Shown: positions 1 to 7,888 of the stretch, in pieces
How positions within the stretch are numbered: position 1 is the stretch's first letter
How the letters are laid out: every line of letters begins with the position of its first letter
Source: DASPJR01 sp035628505
GTDB lineage: Bacteria > Planctomycetota > SZUA-567 > H5-PLA8
Assembly: GCA_035628505.1 (NCBI GenBank)
Contig: DASPJR010000084.1
Coordinates: forward strand, 1 to 28,012
Direction of reading: 5' to 3'
DNA length: 28,012 nucleotides
Translations under genes and position numbers: made by a program
Notes under the pieces: model-generated
What the model was told of the DNA's origin: nothing
Databases searched by the model: none
The model's input: only the letters and a program-made list of their open reading frames with translations

Positions 1-987
1 CGCATGCAGATGTCGCAGGAGTTCAAGCGGCGTATGGCCGCGGAAGATGAAATCTGCCGCAAGATCCGGAACAACGAGGCGGCGCTTGAGCAGAACCAGC
101 GGAAGCGCGAGGAGATCGCCGAAAATTTATGGGTGCTGCCCTACCCCGTCTGGCAGCAGATCAGCAAACTCTACAAAGGCTGCCACAACGTCGATGCGCC
201 GCACGAACGCGCGCGGCTGGTCCGGAAGTTCGTGATGAACGTCGAGCGGCTGATTCGCTTCGAGCTGCGGGCGATGGAAGCTTCGCGTAACGAGGCTGCG
301 CACACTGCTGGCGGGGACGCCATCACAAGAGGTGGCGGGGACACTCCTGTCCCCGGGAGAGTTGCGCTGAGTGCAGAAGAACCCACATGGGTGCGGCCTT
401 CCGTTGAATGGACACCAATCCCCGCGATCTGCACGTACCTAGAGATTTCGCAGCGCAAGCTCTCGGCGCTTTGTAAAGAAATCACCGGCTTCGCCATCGA
501 GCAGCTTGTCGATTGCATCAAGGCTGAGACGCTGCGCGCCTCCTTAAAGGAGAAGCTGAAAACGTTTGTACTGCAGTGGTTTCAAGAAAAGCGGGAGCAA
601 AGAGACGAAGGCCGGCGAGACGCCGGCGGTCCCAGTGGCCGGCGAGACGCCGGCGGTCCCAAGGCAAGGGACATTTACGCGGATCTGAAACGTTCGCGGC
701 GGGAGGACTTTTTCGATCGCACCACGTGGGCAATGGGTCTGGGCTTCAGCTCATACCAAAAGCTCTTCCGCGCAAGCGAGCTCACCGAGCGGCTGTCGCC
801 GCACGAGCTCGAAATTGCAATCATTGAGGAGCTTCTTCCAGGCACACCGTGCGTTCATGGACAAAATCAAGAAATCTCACGCAAAGACGCAGAGACGCAA
901 AGAAAGGATGCGAAGAACGACGGGAAGGAGAACGCGATGCTAATAAAGGAGGTGAAACGCGCGGACCAAACGCAACCCGCCGGATAA
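1..987 (+). CDS. Hypothetical protein, possible AraC-like HTH, 5' end outside window
   Basis: The frame is open at the left edge, so the real start may lie upstream; the first ATG in view is at 4 and would give 327 residues. Residues 1-100 are charged and helical. Around residues 140-195 (PICTYLEISQ-like stretch, then KLSALCKEITGF) and 235-275 (WAMGLGFSSYQKLFR, then LSPHE) the pattern resembles the two halves of an AraC-type helix-turn-helix. That is a pattern resemblance only, not a firm family assignment. Three stretches of the protein are encoded by dispersed repeats: about residues 104-122 (palindrome at 337-354), 203-220 (a nine-residue unit GRRDAGGPS/K in two copies, 610-661) and the tail from about residue 291 (SRKDAETQRK, 875-905). 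The original C terminus was probably lost to the last insertion. Function unknown. Confidence 0.55.
   Translation, partial: RMQMSQEFKRRMAAEDEICRKIRNNEAALEQNQRKREEIAENLWVLPYPVWQQISKLYKGCHNVDAPHERARLVRKFVMNVERLIRFELRAMEASRNEAAHTAGGDAITRGGGDTPVPGRVALSAEEPTWVRPSVEWTPIPAICTYLEISQRKLSALCKEITGFAIEQLVDCIKAETLRASLKEKLKTFVLQWFQEKREQRDEGRRDAGGPSGRRDAGGPKARDIYADLKRSRREDFFDRTTWAMGLGFSSYQKLFRASELTERLSPHELEIAIIEELLPGTPCVHGQNQEISRKDAETQRKDAKNDGKENAMLIKEVKRADQTQPAG
337..354. repeat. Perfect palindrome inside gene 1
   Basis: GGGGACA-CTCC-TGTCCCC is a 7-bp perfect inverted repeat with a 4-nt loop. It lies in frame inside the first coding region and encodes GGGDTPVPG. It looks like a REP/palindromic element inserted in a permissive linker. 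Confidence 0.65.
610..661. repeat. Two tandem palindromic units (27-bp period) inside gene 1
   Basis: Two identical 25-nt units at 610-634 and 637-661 have a 27-bp period, so the reading frame is kept. Each contains GCCGGCG-AGA-CGCCGGC, a 7-bp perfect inverted repeat (first copy 611-617/621-627). They encode GRRDAGGPS and GRRDAGGPK. The unit separates the two halves of the putative HTH region. Confidence 0.8.
875..905 (+). repeat. CTTTGCG-family dispersed repeat, copy 1
   Basis: This 31-nt sequence is identical to 2020-2050. Its reverse complement consists of 8-9-nt units of the CTTTGCGTC/TCTGCGTC type. Translated forward it gives SRKDAETQRK; the other strand gives ASLRLCVR. It forms the 3' end of the first coding region and is followed by a purine-rich tail. 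Confidence 0.85.
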
Positions 988-1278
988 CTTTCGAATGCTG
1001 GGTGGCCTTGCCGTTGTGCCACGCCACGAAGCGGAGCGAAGTGGTGTGCCGCACGTCTGCGCGTGCTGCCTTGCGTGAGAACTTTGCCCAACGCGCCTGG
1101 ACGATGGCGGAAATCTAACGACTGCGATGTTGATTCTGGGGCTTCTTGTCGTTTCGCGACCCGGCCCGTCAGGCGGGGCCACCAGCGTCGCTGGTCGGTC
1201 GTCGACTCGCTCACCCGCTTGCGACAGTGCGGATCGGCGAGTATTCTCTTCGGCTCTGCTTAGAGGAGGCAATCAGTC
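988..1278. other. Gene-free leader of rph with palindromic sequence
   Basis: No coding region is convincing here. The stretch has an imperfect hairpin at about 1018-1048 (CCACGCCAC against GTGGTGTG) and a short inverted repeat ACCAGC-GTC-GCTGGT at 1181-1195. Both resemble intergenic repeat elements rather than specific regulators. The rph ribosome binding site (GAGGAGG at about 1263-1269) closes the region. Confidence 0.45.
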
Positions 1279-2016
1279 ATGGCCAAACGTCCCGATGAAC
1301 TGCGAACGGTCACCATTCAATCGGGCTTTATGCCCTACGCCGAAGGTTCGGCGCTGGTGTCGTGCGGCAACACAAAAGTGATCTGCTCGGCGTCGGTCGA
1401 AGAGACCGTTCCGCCCTTTCTTGTCGGCAAAGGCCAGGGCTGGCTCACCGCAGAATACGGCATGCTTCCCCGAAGCACTCTCACGCGAAAGCCGCGCGAC
1501 GCTGCGAAAGGAAAGCAGGATGGCCGCACCGTCGAAATTCAGCGCCTCATCGGCCGCGCACTGCGCCCGACCGTGAATCTGAAGAAGCTCGGCGAGCGCA
1601 CGATTCTAATCGACTGCGATGTGCTGCAGGCCGACGGCGGCACGCGCACGGCGTCGATCACCGGCGCGATGGTCGCTGTCGCGCAGGCGATCGCAAAATT
1701 GAAGGAACGCGGCAAAATCGAGAAGACCGACGCGCTGGGAAGCTTCGTCGCGGCGGTCAGCGTCGGCATCTGCAAAGGCGTCCCGACTCTGGATCTTTGC
1801 TACGAAGAAGACGTGGCAGCCGATGTGGATTGCAACGTTGCCATGACCGAAGAGGGCAAGTTCATCGAAATCCAGGGCACGGCCGAACACGGACCGTTCG
1901 ATCGCGCGCAGTTCGACACGCTGCTCGACTTGGCGACGAAAGGCATCCGCGAGCTCATCGCACTGCAAAAGCAGGCACTGGGCGAAGCGACGCTGAAGAC
2001 GCTGGGGCGGAGTTAA
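1279..2016 (+). CDS. rph: Ribonuclease PH
   Basis: RNase PH is a phosphorolytic 3'-5' exoribonuclease that trims tRNA 3' ends and uses phosphate to release nucleoside diphosphates. The 245-residue protein covers the usual full length. Family motifs are easy to see: PYAEGSALVSCGNTKVIC near the N terminus, GWLTAEYGMLPRST around 54-67, EIQRLIGRALRP around 86-97, the DGGTRTASITGA segment around 119-130, and EIQGTAEHGPF near 197. The ATG at 1279 has a strong GGAGG ribosome binding site 8-10 nt upstream. It is followed 60 nt later by rdgB, a common partner of rph, so the two probably share a transcript. A dispersed repeat starts only four bases after the stop codon. Identity is secure. Confidence 0.97.
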   Translation: MAKRPDELRTVTIQSGFMPYAEGSALVSCGNTKVICSASVEETVPPFLVGKGQGWLTAEYGMLPRSTLTRKPRDAAKGKQDGRTVEIQRLIGRALRPTVNLKKLGERTILIDCDVLQADGGTRTASITGAMVAVAQAIAKLKERGKIEKTDALGSFVAAVSVGICKGVPTLDLCYEEDVAADVDCNVAMTEEGKFIEIQGTAEHGPFDRAQFDTLLDLATKGIRELIALQKQALGEATLKTLGRS

Positions 2017-2019
2017 TGG

Positions 2020-2050
2020 TCTCACGCAAAGACGCAGAGACGCAAAGAAA
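2020..2050 (+). repeat. CTTTGCG-family dispersed repeat, copy 2
   Basis: This copy is identical over 31 nt to 875-905. It fills half of the 60-nt gap between rph and rdgB and, with its purine-rich tail, supplies the leader before the rdgB start codon. Confidence 0.87.
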
Positions 2051-2076
2051 AGAACGGAAGAAGAAAGAACAAGAAA

Positions 2077-2673
2077 ATGCGCACGGTTGTGATCGGGACA
2101 GGAAACAAGCATAAAGTTCAGGAGATTTCGCCGCTGCTGAGCGGGCTGCCAATCACGCTGAAAGCAGCCGGTGAATACGGACCGTTCGATCCAGTCGAAG
2201 ACGGCAGCACGCTCGAAGAAAACGCAATCATCAAGGCGAAGGCGGCGCTTAAGCTCAGCGGAGAATGGTCCATCTCCGATGACACCGGCTTGTACATCGA
2301 TGCGCTCGACGGCCGGCCGGGCATTTACGCGGCGCGCTACGCCGGAGAAGGCTGCAGCTTTGCCGACAACATCAATAAGGTGCTGCGCGAAATGCAGGGC
2401 GTGCCGCTTGAAAAGCGCATCGCGAAATTCGCCTGCGTGATTGCCCTGTGCCGAACCGGCTGCGAGCCGGTGACGTTCCGCGGCGAATGCAGCGGATGGA
2501 TTCGCACGGAGCCGCGCGGCGGTGGCGGCTTTGGCTACGATCCGATTTTCGTGATCAGCGGCCTCGAAAAAACATTCGCTGAGCTGACGGCGCAGGAGAA
2601 AAACACGGTCAGCCACCGCTCTATCGCGACGAAGCTCTGCCGCGCCGCGCTTGAGAAACTGCTGAGGAGTTAA
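2077..2673 (+). CDS. rdgB: XTP/dITP diphosphatase (non-canonical purine NTP pyrophosphatase, RdgB/HAM1)
   Basis: This enzyme hydrolyses ITP, dITP and XTP to monophosphates and PPi, keeping deaminated purines out of nucleic acids. The 198-residue protein starts with VIGTGNKHKVQEI, the HAM1 N-terminal motif that binds the nucleotide triphosphate. It continues with SDDTGLYIDALDGRPG around 67-82 (catalytic acidic residues), the FGYDPIF motif around 150 and SHRS near 182 (base recognition). All key motifs are present and the length is typical. The start ATG at 2077 lies in a purine-rich stretch with no clean Shine-Dalgarno sequence, because a repeat fills the leader; translation may depend on rph upstream. 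It probably forms an operon with rph. Confidence 0.96.
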   Translation: MRTVVIGTGNKHKVQEISPLLSGLPITLKAAGEYGPFDPVEDGSTLEENAIIKAKAALKLSGEWSISDDTGLYIDALDGRPGIYAARYAGEGCSFADNINKVLREMQGVPLEKRIAKFACVIALCRTGCEPVTFRGECSGWIRTEPRGGGGFGYDPIFVISGLEKTFAELTAQEKNTVSHRSIATKLCRAALEKLLRS

Positions 2674-2686
2674 CGGCGCTAGACGC

Positions 2687-2734
2687 CAGGGCCCAATACT
2701 TGAACGAGTACGGCCCCTGTTTGATTTGATTTTT
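2687..2734 (+). terminator. Possible rho-independent terminator after rdgB
   Basis: CAGGGCC (2687-2693) can pair with GGCCCCTG (2712-2719) with one bulged base, leaving an 18-nt loop. A T-rich run (TTTGATTTGATTTTT) follows at 2720-2734. The position, 14 nt after the rdgB stop, fits. The bulge and long loop make it a moderate candidate. Confidence 0.4.
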
Positions 2735-2767
2735 CTTGGCGCTCTTGGCGCCTTGGCGTTCTTGGCG
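2735..2767 (-). repeat. Diverged CTTGGCG repeat, inverted relative to copies 1 and 2
   Basis: Four CTTGGCG units start at 2735, 2744, 2752 and 2761, spaced 8-9 nt apart. This matches the period and core (CTTTGCG) of the reverse complement of copies 1 and 2, so it looks like a diverged family member in the opposite orientation, on the far side of rdgB. Confidence 0.7.
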
Positions 2768-2795
2768 AATAAGAATTTCAGTTGGGAGTCCTTCG

Positions 2796-3719
2796 ATGCG
2801 GATTGTTTCATTGCTGCCGAGCGCGACCGAGATCGTCTACGCGCTGGACCTTCAGGACGAACTGGTCGGCATCACGCATGAATGCGACTACCCGCCGGGC
2901 GTGGAAAGCAAACCCGTGCTGATCGAAAGCTGCCTGGGCGATGAGAAAGACAAGCTCTCGCCGGGCGAAATCGACAGGCGCATCCGCGAGACAGTCCAGA
3001 AGGGCGAAGGCGTTTACCGTTTCAAGCCGGGTGCGCTAGAGCAGGCCAAGCCCGAACTGGTGATCACGCAGGGGCTCTGCGACGTCTGCGCCGTGCCGCA
3101 TTCGTTCGTCATCAATGAGATCCGCAAGGCCAAGCTGCAGCCGCAGCTGATCTCGCTCGATCCGCAGGATCTCACCGGAATTCTGACTGACATCCGCCGT
3201 GTCGGTGAAATGACCGGCCGCATCGACAAAGCCGGCGAAGTGGTGGACGCGCTCGAAGAGCGCGTCGGTGAAGTCGCCGGCCGCACGCGCGATCTGCCCT
3301 CGTCACGGCGTCCGCGCGTGGCAGTGATCGAATGGACCGACCCGCTCTACGCCGCCGGGCACTGGGTCCCCGAAATGATCGAGCTGGCCGGCGGCGTCGA
3401 TGTGCTGGCGAAAGCAGGCGAGCCGTCTCGAACGGTTGAGTGGGATGCTGTGCTGAAGGCTCAGCCGGAGATCCTGATCCTGGCGCCGTGCGGCTATGAT
3501 CTCCAGCGCGCGCGTGGCGAACTCAAGACATTGCAGTCACGTCCCGACTACGCGACGCTTCCGGCCGTCAAGAACGGACGCGTGTTCATCATGAATGCCA
3601 CGGCGACGCTCTCTCGCCCCGGTCCGCGCATCGTGGATGGGCTTGAGGACCTCGCGCAGATTATTCACCCGGAGATCTTTATGGTGCCCGCCGGCGGGGC
3701 ACGGTGGGAAAAAGCTTAG
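2796..3719 (+). CDS. Cobalamin-binding-type periplasmic-binding-fold protein (BtuF-like, no signal peptide)
   Basis: The protein (307 residues) belongs to the ABC-transporter solute-binding fold used for vitamin B12 and iron chelates (BtuF/FhuD type). It starts MRIVSLLPSATEIVYALDL, the usual first strand and helix, and contains VGITHECDYP, the PELVITQGLCDVC segment (a CxxC pair) near residue 88-98, VAVIEWTDPLYAAGHWVPEMIELAGG around 175-200, and a C-terminal lobe ending PGPRIVDGLEDLAQIIHP. There is no export signal, as is usual for this subgroup, so a cytoplasmic role is possible. I chose the ATG at 2796 over an in-frame one at 2736 because the latter lies in repeat sequence and a GGGAG site (2784-2788) precedes 2796. 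No transporter genes are adjacent. It overlaps the convergent SIMPL gene by 4 nt. Confidence 0.85.
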   Translation: MRIVSLLPSATEIVYALDLQDELVGITHECDYPPGVESKPVLIESCLGDEKDKLSPGEIDRRIRETVQKGEGVYRFKPGALEQAKPELVITQGLCDVCAVPHSFVINEIRKAKLQPQLISLDPQDLTGILTDIRRVGEMTGRIDKAGEVVDALEERVGEVAGRTRDLPSSRRPRVAVIEWTDPLYAAGHWVPEMIELAGGVDVLAKAGEPSRTVEWDAVLKAQPEILILAPCGYDLQRARGELKTLQSRPDYATLPAVKNGRVFIMNATATLSRPGPRIVDGLEDLAQIIHPEIFMVPAGGARWEKA

Positions 3720-4483
3720 CGGTTCTGGATTCCAAACGTGAGCGAGACGACGGCGTTCACGTCTTTATCGATGGTGCTCGTGTCGTAGATTCCGGAGGCG
3801 CTCACTTCGGTGCTTTCGGGGCGCGTGATCTGCAGAACGCCCATGCGCGCGTTGCGCACTTCGCCGATGCTGCAGCCGGCATGTTCAACGATCTGGTCGG
3901 CACGCATGCGCGCATCTCTGGAGGCTTCGCCGATCATCTCGATTTTGAGGTCGCCGATTTTCGTGTAGTAGAACTCGGGAGTGCCCGATTGAACGTCCAG
4001 TTCCTCCTGGATCAGCTCCGTGACTTCTGCCGCAGCGCTGAGCACTTTGTCGACTTGCGGAGACGAGACAGTGCAGGCGCGCGAGAGCTTGTAGCCGGTC
4101 ACGTCCATGGTCACATTGCCGAAGCGGTCACGGCGGAAAACAGAATGCGACGCTATGGCGCCGAGCGAAATTTCAGCCGGCGAAAAGCCGCGATCGGAGA
4201 GGAACTTCTGCACGCGATCCATGCTCTTCTTCATGTCGGCGTACGCGGTCTTCGTGTCGTCGCCTTTGCCGCAGACGTGGATGCTCCAGACGCCCAGATC
4301 GGAGCGGATGCGTTTGCGCGCCGAGCCGGTCACCGCCAGCGACTGTTCCATGCGCTTGGGATTTTCAAGCCGCGCCTTGTAGGTGTTTGCGACCACCGTG
4401 GTACAGATGATGAGAGCGCTCGCCGCACTGATCGATACGACCAGTGCCACGTTAAAGAGATTGGCACGGATCTCAGTAGCCAT
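3716..4483 (-). CDS. SIMPL (YggE/DUF541) domain protein, membrane-anchored
   Basis: The 255-residue protein has one N-terminal hydrophobic segment (about residues 9-33, FNVALVVSISAASALIICTT) followed by a SIMPL domain. Typical features are LAVTGSARKRIRSD, the paired helix YADMKKSMDRVQKFLSDRGF, VTGYKLSRACTV, a long helix over VDKVLSAAAEVTELI, and SRDARMRADQIVEHAG followed by a closing beta strand VNAVVSLTFGI. SIMPL proteins are exported or anchored in the envelope and are linked to stress tolerance, but their biochemical role is not settled. Translation starts at ATG 4483 with GGAGGG seven nt upstream. It shares 4 nt at its 3' end with the convergent cobalamin-binding-protein gene. Confidence 0.9.
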   Translation of the reverse strand: MATEIRANLFNVALVVSISAASALIICTTVVANTYKARLENPKRMEQSLAVTGSARKRIRSDLGVWSIHVCGKGDDTKTAYADMKKSMDRVQKFLSDRGFSPAEISLGAIASHSVFRRDRFGNVTMDVTGYKLSRACTVSSPQVDKVLSAAAEVTELIQEELDVQSGTPEFYYTKIGDLKIEMIGEASRDARMRADQIVEHAGCSIGEVRNARMGVLQITRPESTEVSASGIYDTSTIDKDVNAVVSLTFGIQNR

Positions 4484-4609
4484 CTTCCACCCTCCACAGG
4501 TGCTGCCAGGCTGTGCGGCGAGCGCCTCGAGCGCATAACGGCAATAACACTTTTTGACTCTTTTATAATTCGGCAGGCACAGCGGCGGTCTGGAGAGAAA
4601 TTTCGAACT

Positions 4610-5245
4610 TTATTTCGAAGCGGATTCAGGAGGTTTTACGGGCACGCGCTTCTCGCCGTGAACCGCATTTCCGTCGCGGCCTTTAAGCACGAAAATCAGG
4701 AGCACGGTTACCAGCACCAGCGCCCCGACGAACCAGATCATGATGTCGCCATCCTGCACGCGGCGCTTGATCGTGCGTCGAGGCGGCGGAGAAACCAGCG
4801 GAGAGACCGGCGGCTTCTGCGAACGAAGCTGCGGGTTGCTGCCCGGCGGAATCTGAGCGCCGCCTTTGGGCGTCGATCGCGGCGGCGAGGGAGTAGGCGC
4901 GCGGGGCCGGGCGCCCATGCCCGAGCCGCCAACGGCTTTGTGCGCGGGATTACTGCTGCTCCCCTGGCTCTTGAGAGCGGCATTGCTTCCACCCGGTCTT
5001 GGAGAGAGTCCGCTGCCGGCCGCTTTGAGCCCGGAATTACTGGTGTTGCCGACCGCTTTCAGAGCCGTATTGCTGATCGCGCGCAAGCCGGGATTGCTGT
5101 TTCCCTTCGGCCTCACAGCAGGAATAGCCGGCCTGTGTTTATCGCAGAAATGTACGGTACGGGTTTCGTCGTATGGCTCAGCGCCAAGAGGAATGTCTTC
5201 CGGTGACACGCGCGCGTTGCAAACTTCGCAATAGAAGATTCTCAT
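4610..5245 (-). CDS. Zinc-ribbon, low-complexity, single-TM hypothetical protein
   Basis: I place the start at ATG 5243-5245 (MRIFYCEVC), not at the more upstream in-frame start at 5323, because a plausible promoter lies at 5276-5304 and the conserved-looking part starts here; the product has 211 residues. Residues 1-42 hold a probable zinc site, CEVCNARV then HFCDKHRP (three Cys plus His). Residues 45-165 are rich in Ser, Gly, Pro and Asn, with loosely repeated units of the type NTxLKAVG / NSGLKAAG / NAALKSQG. A hydrophobic segment (about 173-192, IMIWFVGALVLVTVLLIFVL) is followed by a short basic tail. It looks like a cytoplasmic sensor or adaptor tethered at its C terminus. No known function. 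Confidence 0.7.
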   Translation of the reverse strand: MRIFYCEVCNARVSPEDIPLGAEPYDETRTVHFCDKHRPAIPAVRPKGNSNPGLRAISNTALKAVGNTSNSGLKAAGSGLSPRPGGSNAALKSQGSSSNPAHKAVGGSGMGARPRAPTPSPPRSTPKGGAQIPPGSNPQLRSQKPPVSPLVSPPPRRTIKRRVQDGDIMIWFVGALVLVTVLLIFVLKGRDGNAVHGEKRVPVKPPESASK

Positions 5246-5275
5246 ATCGCGCGTCCATATCCATAACTCGAACGA

Positions 5276-5304
5276 ACTATAAGTCGATGTATTCAACCGC
5301 ACAA
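5276..5304 (-). promoter_or_regulatory. Candidate sigma-70 promoter for the zinc-ribbon gene
   Basis: On the - strand TTGTGC (5299-5304) and TATAGT (5276-5281) are separated by exactly 17 bp. This gives a leader of about 25 nt before ATG 5245 and supports that start. Confidence 0.45.
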
Positions 5305-5421
5305 TCCCGCGCCCGGCAAGCAAAAACCACCCCGCAGACTCGTCCCACAGGCGGGTCTCTGAAAAGACCGATAAGAAAACCAGGGGGTTATCACAGAATT
5401 CCGACTCGCCACCAGAACCCG

Positions 5422-7881
5422 TTAAACCGCGGGCTCTGCGGCTTTGTGTCCAACAGACCGAACTTCAAGAATTTCTCGAATCAGCTGGTCTGGATCAACG
5501 GGCTTTTTTACGAAGCGGTTGAAGCCCGCGCGCATTGCCTTGCCATGATTCTCAGTGCTGGAGAATGCTGTGAGCGCGATCGCAGGCGTGCTGGCAAGCT
5601 GCAAGGGCATTTGCCGAACTTCCTGCATGAAGGTGTATCCATCTTTAAACGGCATACCGATGTCGCAAATGATTACATGCGTGATGTTTGAACGAAGAAG
5701 CTCGACCGCTGTATCGGCGTCTTGCGCCGCAAAAACCGTCGCACCCGCATTTTCCAAGGCGACCTTTAAAAGTTCACGCGCATCGGGTTCGTCATCAACA
5801 ACAAGGAGTTGCATCCCCTTGAGAGAATTACCCGAAGATGGAGCGAGAGCCGCTTCCGCCAGATCAGGAGCAGCCGTGGAGATCGGCAATGTGACGGTAA
5901 ACGTAGCGCCCCTGCCTTCGCCGGCGCTGCTGGCCGTCACTTCTCCACCATGAAGCTCAACGAGTTGCTTAACGATCGCAAGTCCGAGCCCGAGTCCTCC
6001 GAACTGGCGCGTTGTCGTCGAGTCCGCCTGCTGGAATATTTTGAAGAGTTCAGGAATGATATGCGGGTCTATGCCGATGCCGTTGTCCGTAATGGAGATT
6101 CTGGCCATGGCGCCGGACCGTGCAAGAGAAACCTGCACGGTTCCGTTCTTAGGCGTGAACTTGATTGCATTCGAAAGGAGGTTCCACATCACCTGCTGAA
6201 GCCGGTCTGGATCACCGGAAGTGTAAACCTCGTCTATCGAAGTTTGCACCTCGATACCCTTGGCTTTTGCCGCAGGCTCAACGATCAGAATCGACGATCG
6301 AATGATGTGCGCGAGATTTACAGATGTCAGCCTGAGCTGAAGCTTGCCCGACGCGATTTTCGAGACATCGAGGAGGTCGTCAACGAGCTGAGTTTGAATA
6401 CGAACATTTCGTTCGATCGCCTCAAGCGCGTGGTCCACCTGATTTTTACTGATTCGTCCGGTGCGAAGTAAGCGGGTGAAGCCAAGCATGGCTGTCAGCG
6501 GTGTGCGGAGTTCGTGAGAAACAATCGCGAGGAACTGGTCTTTAAGCCGGTTCGAGTGATCAGCGGCTTCCTTTGCTGCTATCAACTGCTGCTCAATTCG
6601 CTTCTGCTCGGTCGTATCGCTAGCTTCGATGATGAAGAACCGCACTCTGCCAGCATCATCCTTGACAGCCGTGGTGGCGGCATTGGCCGTACGGATTTCT
6701 CCGTTCGCGGCGCAGTATGTATCTTTAGTGAATATGGGAACGTCACAGGCCATGGCTTGCTTGAGCCTGAGCGGCCACGCCTCTTTCATATGCGGGAGTG
6801 TGTTCCACCAGGGCGTCTCCCAGAACAGCTTTCCAATAACCTCTTCTCGGCTCAAATTGGCTGCCTGCAAAGGCGTATTATTGACTTCGAGCAGCACACC
6901 TTCGGGAGATACAATTGCCATGAATTGAAACTGCTGATTAAAGGTGCGTCGAAAGCGTTCTTCACTAAGAAGTAATTGCGCCCTGGTTGCTGACATCGCG
7001 AACGAGGTAATTGACAATACTGAAATAAAAATTAAAGCGAGCATCAACCGTTGATTTGGAGAGCCCACAGCGAATGCGCCGACGTCGTTTGTCACGCCCC
7101 AGATCGCGATGGCGCTGACAATTAGAACAGCTGAGGAAATCACGCGCGCATCAAAGCGAATGGCGCCCCAGATAAAAAATGGCAGCAACAGAAACTTCTG
7201 CTGGTACATCGGAGTGGCTACGAGAACAGAACTGGCAAGCAGAATTACGGCCGAAGCCGTGAGAGTCAGAAAAAAGAAAGCAGCCTCAACTTTACTCCAG
7301 AGATGCCGCCGCATGGCACTCTTTCGATCTGCCCATGTCAGCAGGAACGGCGTGACGATGAGCGCACCCATCGCATCTCCGACCCACCAGAGAACCCAAT
7401 TCTCAAGATAACTCGCGAAAGGGTAGAGTTGCGGTAAGGCAAGGGACAGGCTCGTGACGCCAATAGTGGCGCTGATCATGGTGCTGCCAAGAACGGCACA
7501 GCCGACCAATAGCACCACATCACGCAGGCGCGAGATCGACAGATCAAATCCGAAGCGCCGCAGCAATCGCGACCCGACATAGGCTTCGAGTGTGTTCCCG
7601 ATGGCAATGGCAAAGGCGGTGAAGAGGGTCTCATCAGGCGTTGACACATTCGCGAGGAACGCGCCAACAGTGATACTTGGCCAGAAACGTTCACCACCCA
7701 GAAGCAGCAATGCGAGGGCGAGACCCGTGGGCGGCCAGACTGCAGTGATCGGTTTGGGACCAAAGGCCAGAGAGAGCCCGTACTTGGCCGTCAGGAAGTA
7801 CACAGCTGCGCCCGCCGCAAGCGCAATGAGATACTTCGGAGGGCTCAGCGCGAATGGAGACTGTAGCGATGCGTGCTTCAT
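5422..7881 (-). CDS. Hybrid sensor histidine kinase: MASE1-PAS-HisKA-HATPase-REC
   Basis: The 819-residue protein starts with eight or so hydrophobic segments (about 15-297) typical of the MASE1 membrane sensor (YLIALAAGAAVYFLTAKYG, PPTGLALALLLLGGERFWP). A PAS domain follows (about 308-425), then HisKA with the phosphoacceptor His456 in FLAIVSHELRTPL. The ATPase domain has NLLSNAIKF (568), DNGIGID (599) and GGLGLGLAIVKQL (628). A C-terminal receiver (about 690-805) has DD at 696-697, phosphoacceptor Asp740 and Lys793. The protein presumably senses a small ligand at the membrane and autophosphorylates; the receiver may be intermediate or regulatory. The ORF can be extended to a TTG at 7917, but that codon is inside the -35 box of a promoter that fits ATG 7881 exactly. 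No cognate output regulator adjoins it. Confidence 0.93.
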   Translation of the reverse strand: MKHASLQSPFALSPPKYLIALAAGAAVYFLTAKYGLSLAFGPKPITAVWPPTGLALALLLLGGERFWPSITVGAFLANVSTPDETLFTAFAIAIGNTLEAYVGSRLLRRFGFDLSISRLRDVVLLVGCAVLGSTMISATIGVTSLSLALPQLYPFASYLENWVLWWVGDAMGALIVTPFLLTWADRKSAMRRHLWSKVEAAFFFLTLTASAVILLASSVLVATPMYQQKFLLLPFFIWGAIRFDARVISSAVLIVSAIAIWGVTNDVGAFAVGSPNQRLMLALIFISVLSITSFAMSATRAQLLLSEERFRRTFNQQFQFMAIVSPEGVLLEVNNTPLQAANLSREEVIGKLFWETPWWNTLPHMKEAWPLRLKQAMACDVPIFTKDTYCAANGEIRTANAATTAVKDDAGRVRFFIIEASDTTEQKRIEQQLIAAKEAADHSNRLKDQFLAIVSHELRTPLTAMLGFTRLLRTGRISKNQVDHALEAIERNVRIQTQLVDDLLDVSKIASGKLQLRLTSVNLAHIIRSSILIVEPAAKAKGIEVQTSIDEVYTSGDPDRLQQVMWNLLSNAIKFTPKNGTVQVSLARSGAMARISITDNGIGIDPHIIPELFKIFQQADSTTTRQFGGLGLGLAIVKQLVELHGGEVTASSAGEGRGATFTVTLPISTAAPDLAEAALAPSSGNSLKGMQLLVVDDEPDARELLKVALENAGATVFAAQDADTAVELLRSNITHVIICDIGMPFKDGYTFMQEVRQMPLQLASTPAIALTAFSSTENHGKAMRAGFNRFVKKPVDPDQLIREILEVRSVGHKAAEPAV

Positions 7882-7888
7882 CAAAATT

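Noticed and set aside
610..661. Short CRISPR-like array
   Set aside because: Only two units with a 2-nt gap and no spacers; the units are palindromic elements inside a coding frame.
1606..2811. 401-codon reading frame on the - strand
   Set aside because: It is antisense to rph and rdgB, whose families are certain, and its peptide contains translated repeat sequence (FASLRLCVR). A shadow frame of GC-rich coding DNA.
3704..5206. 500-codon reading frame on the + strand
   Set aside because: It is antisense to the SIMPL and zinc-ribbon genes, is Arg/Ala-rich without domain features and has no ribosome binding site.
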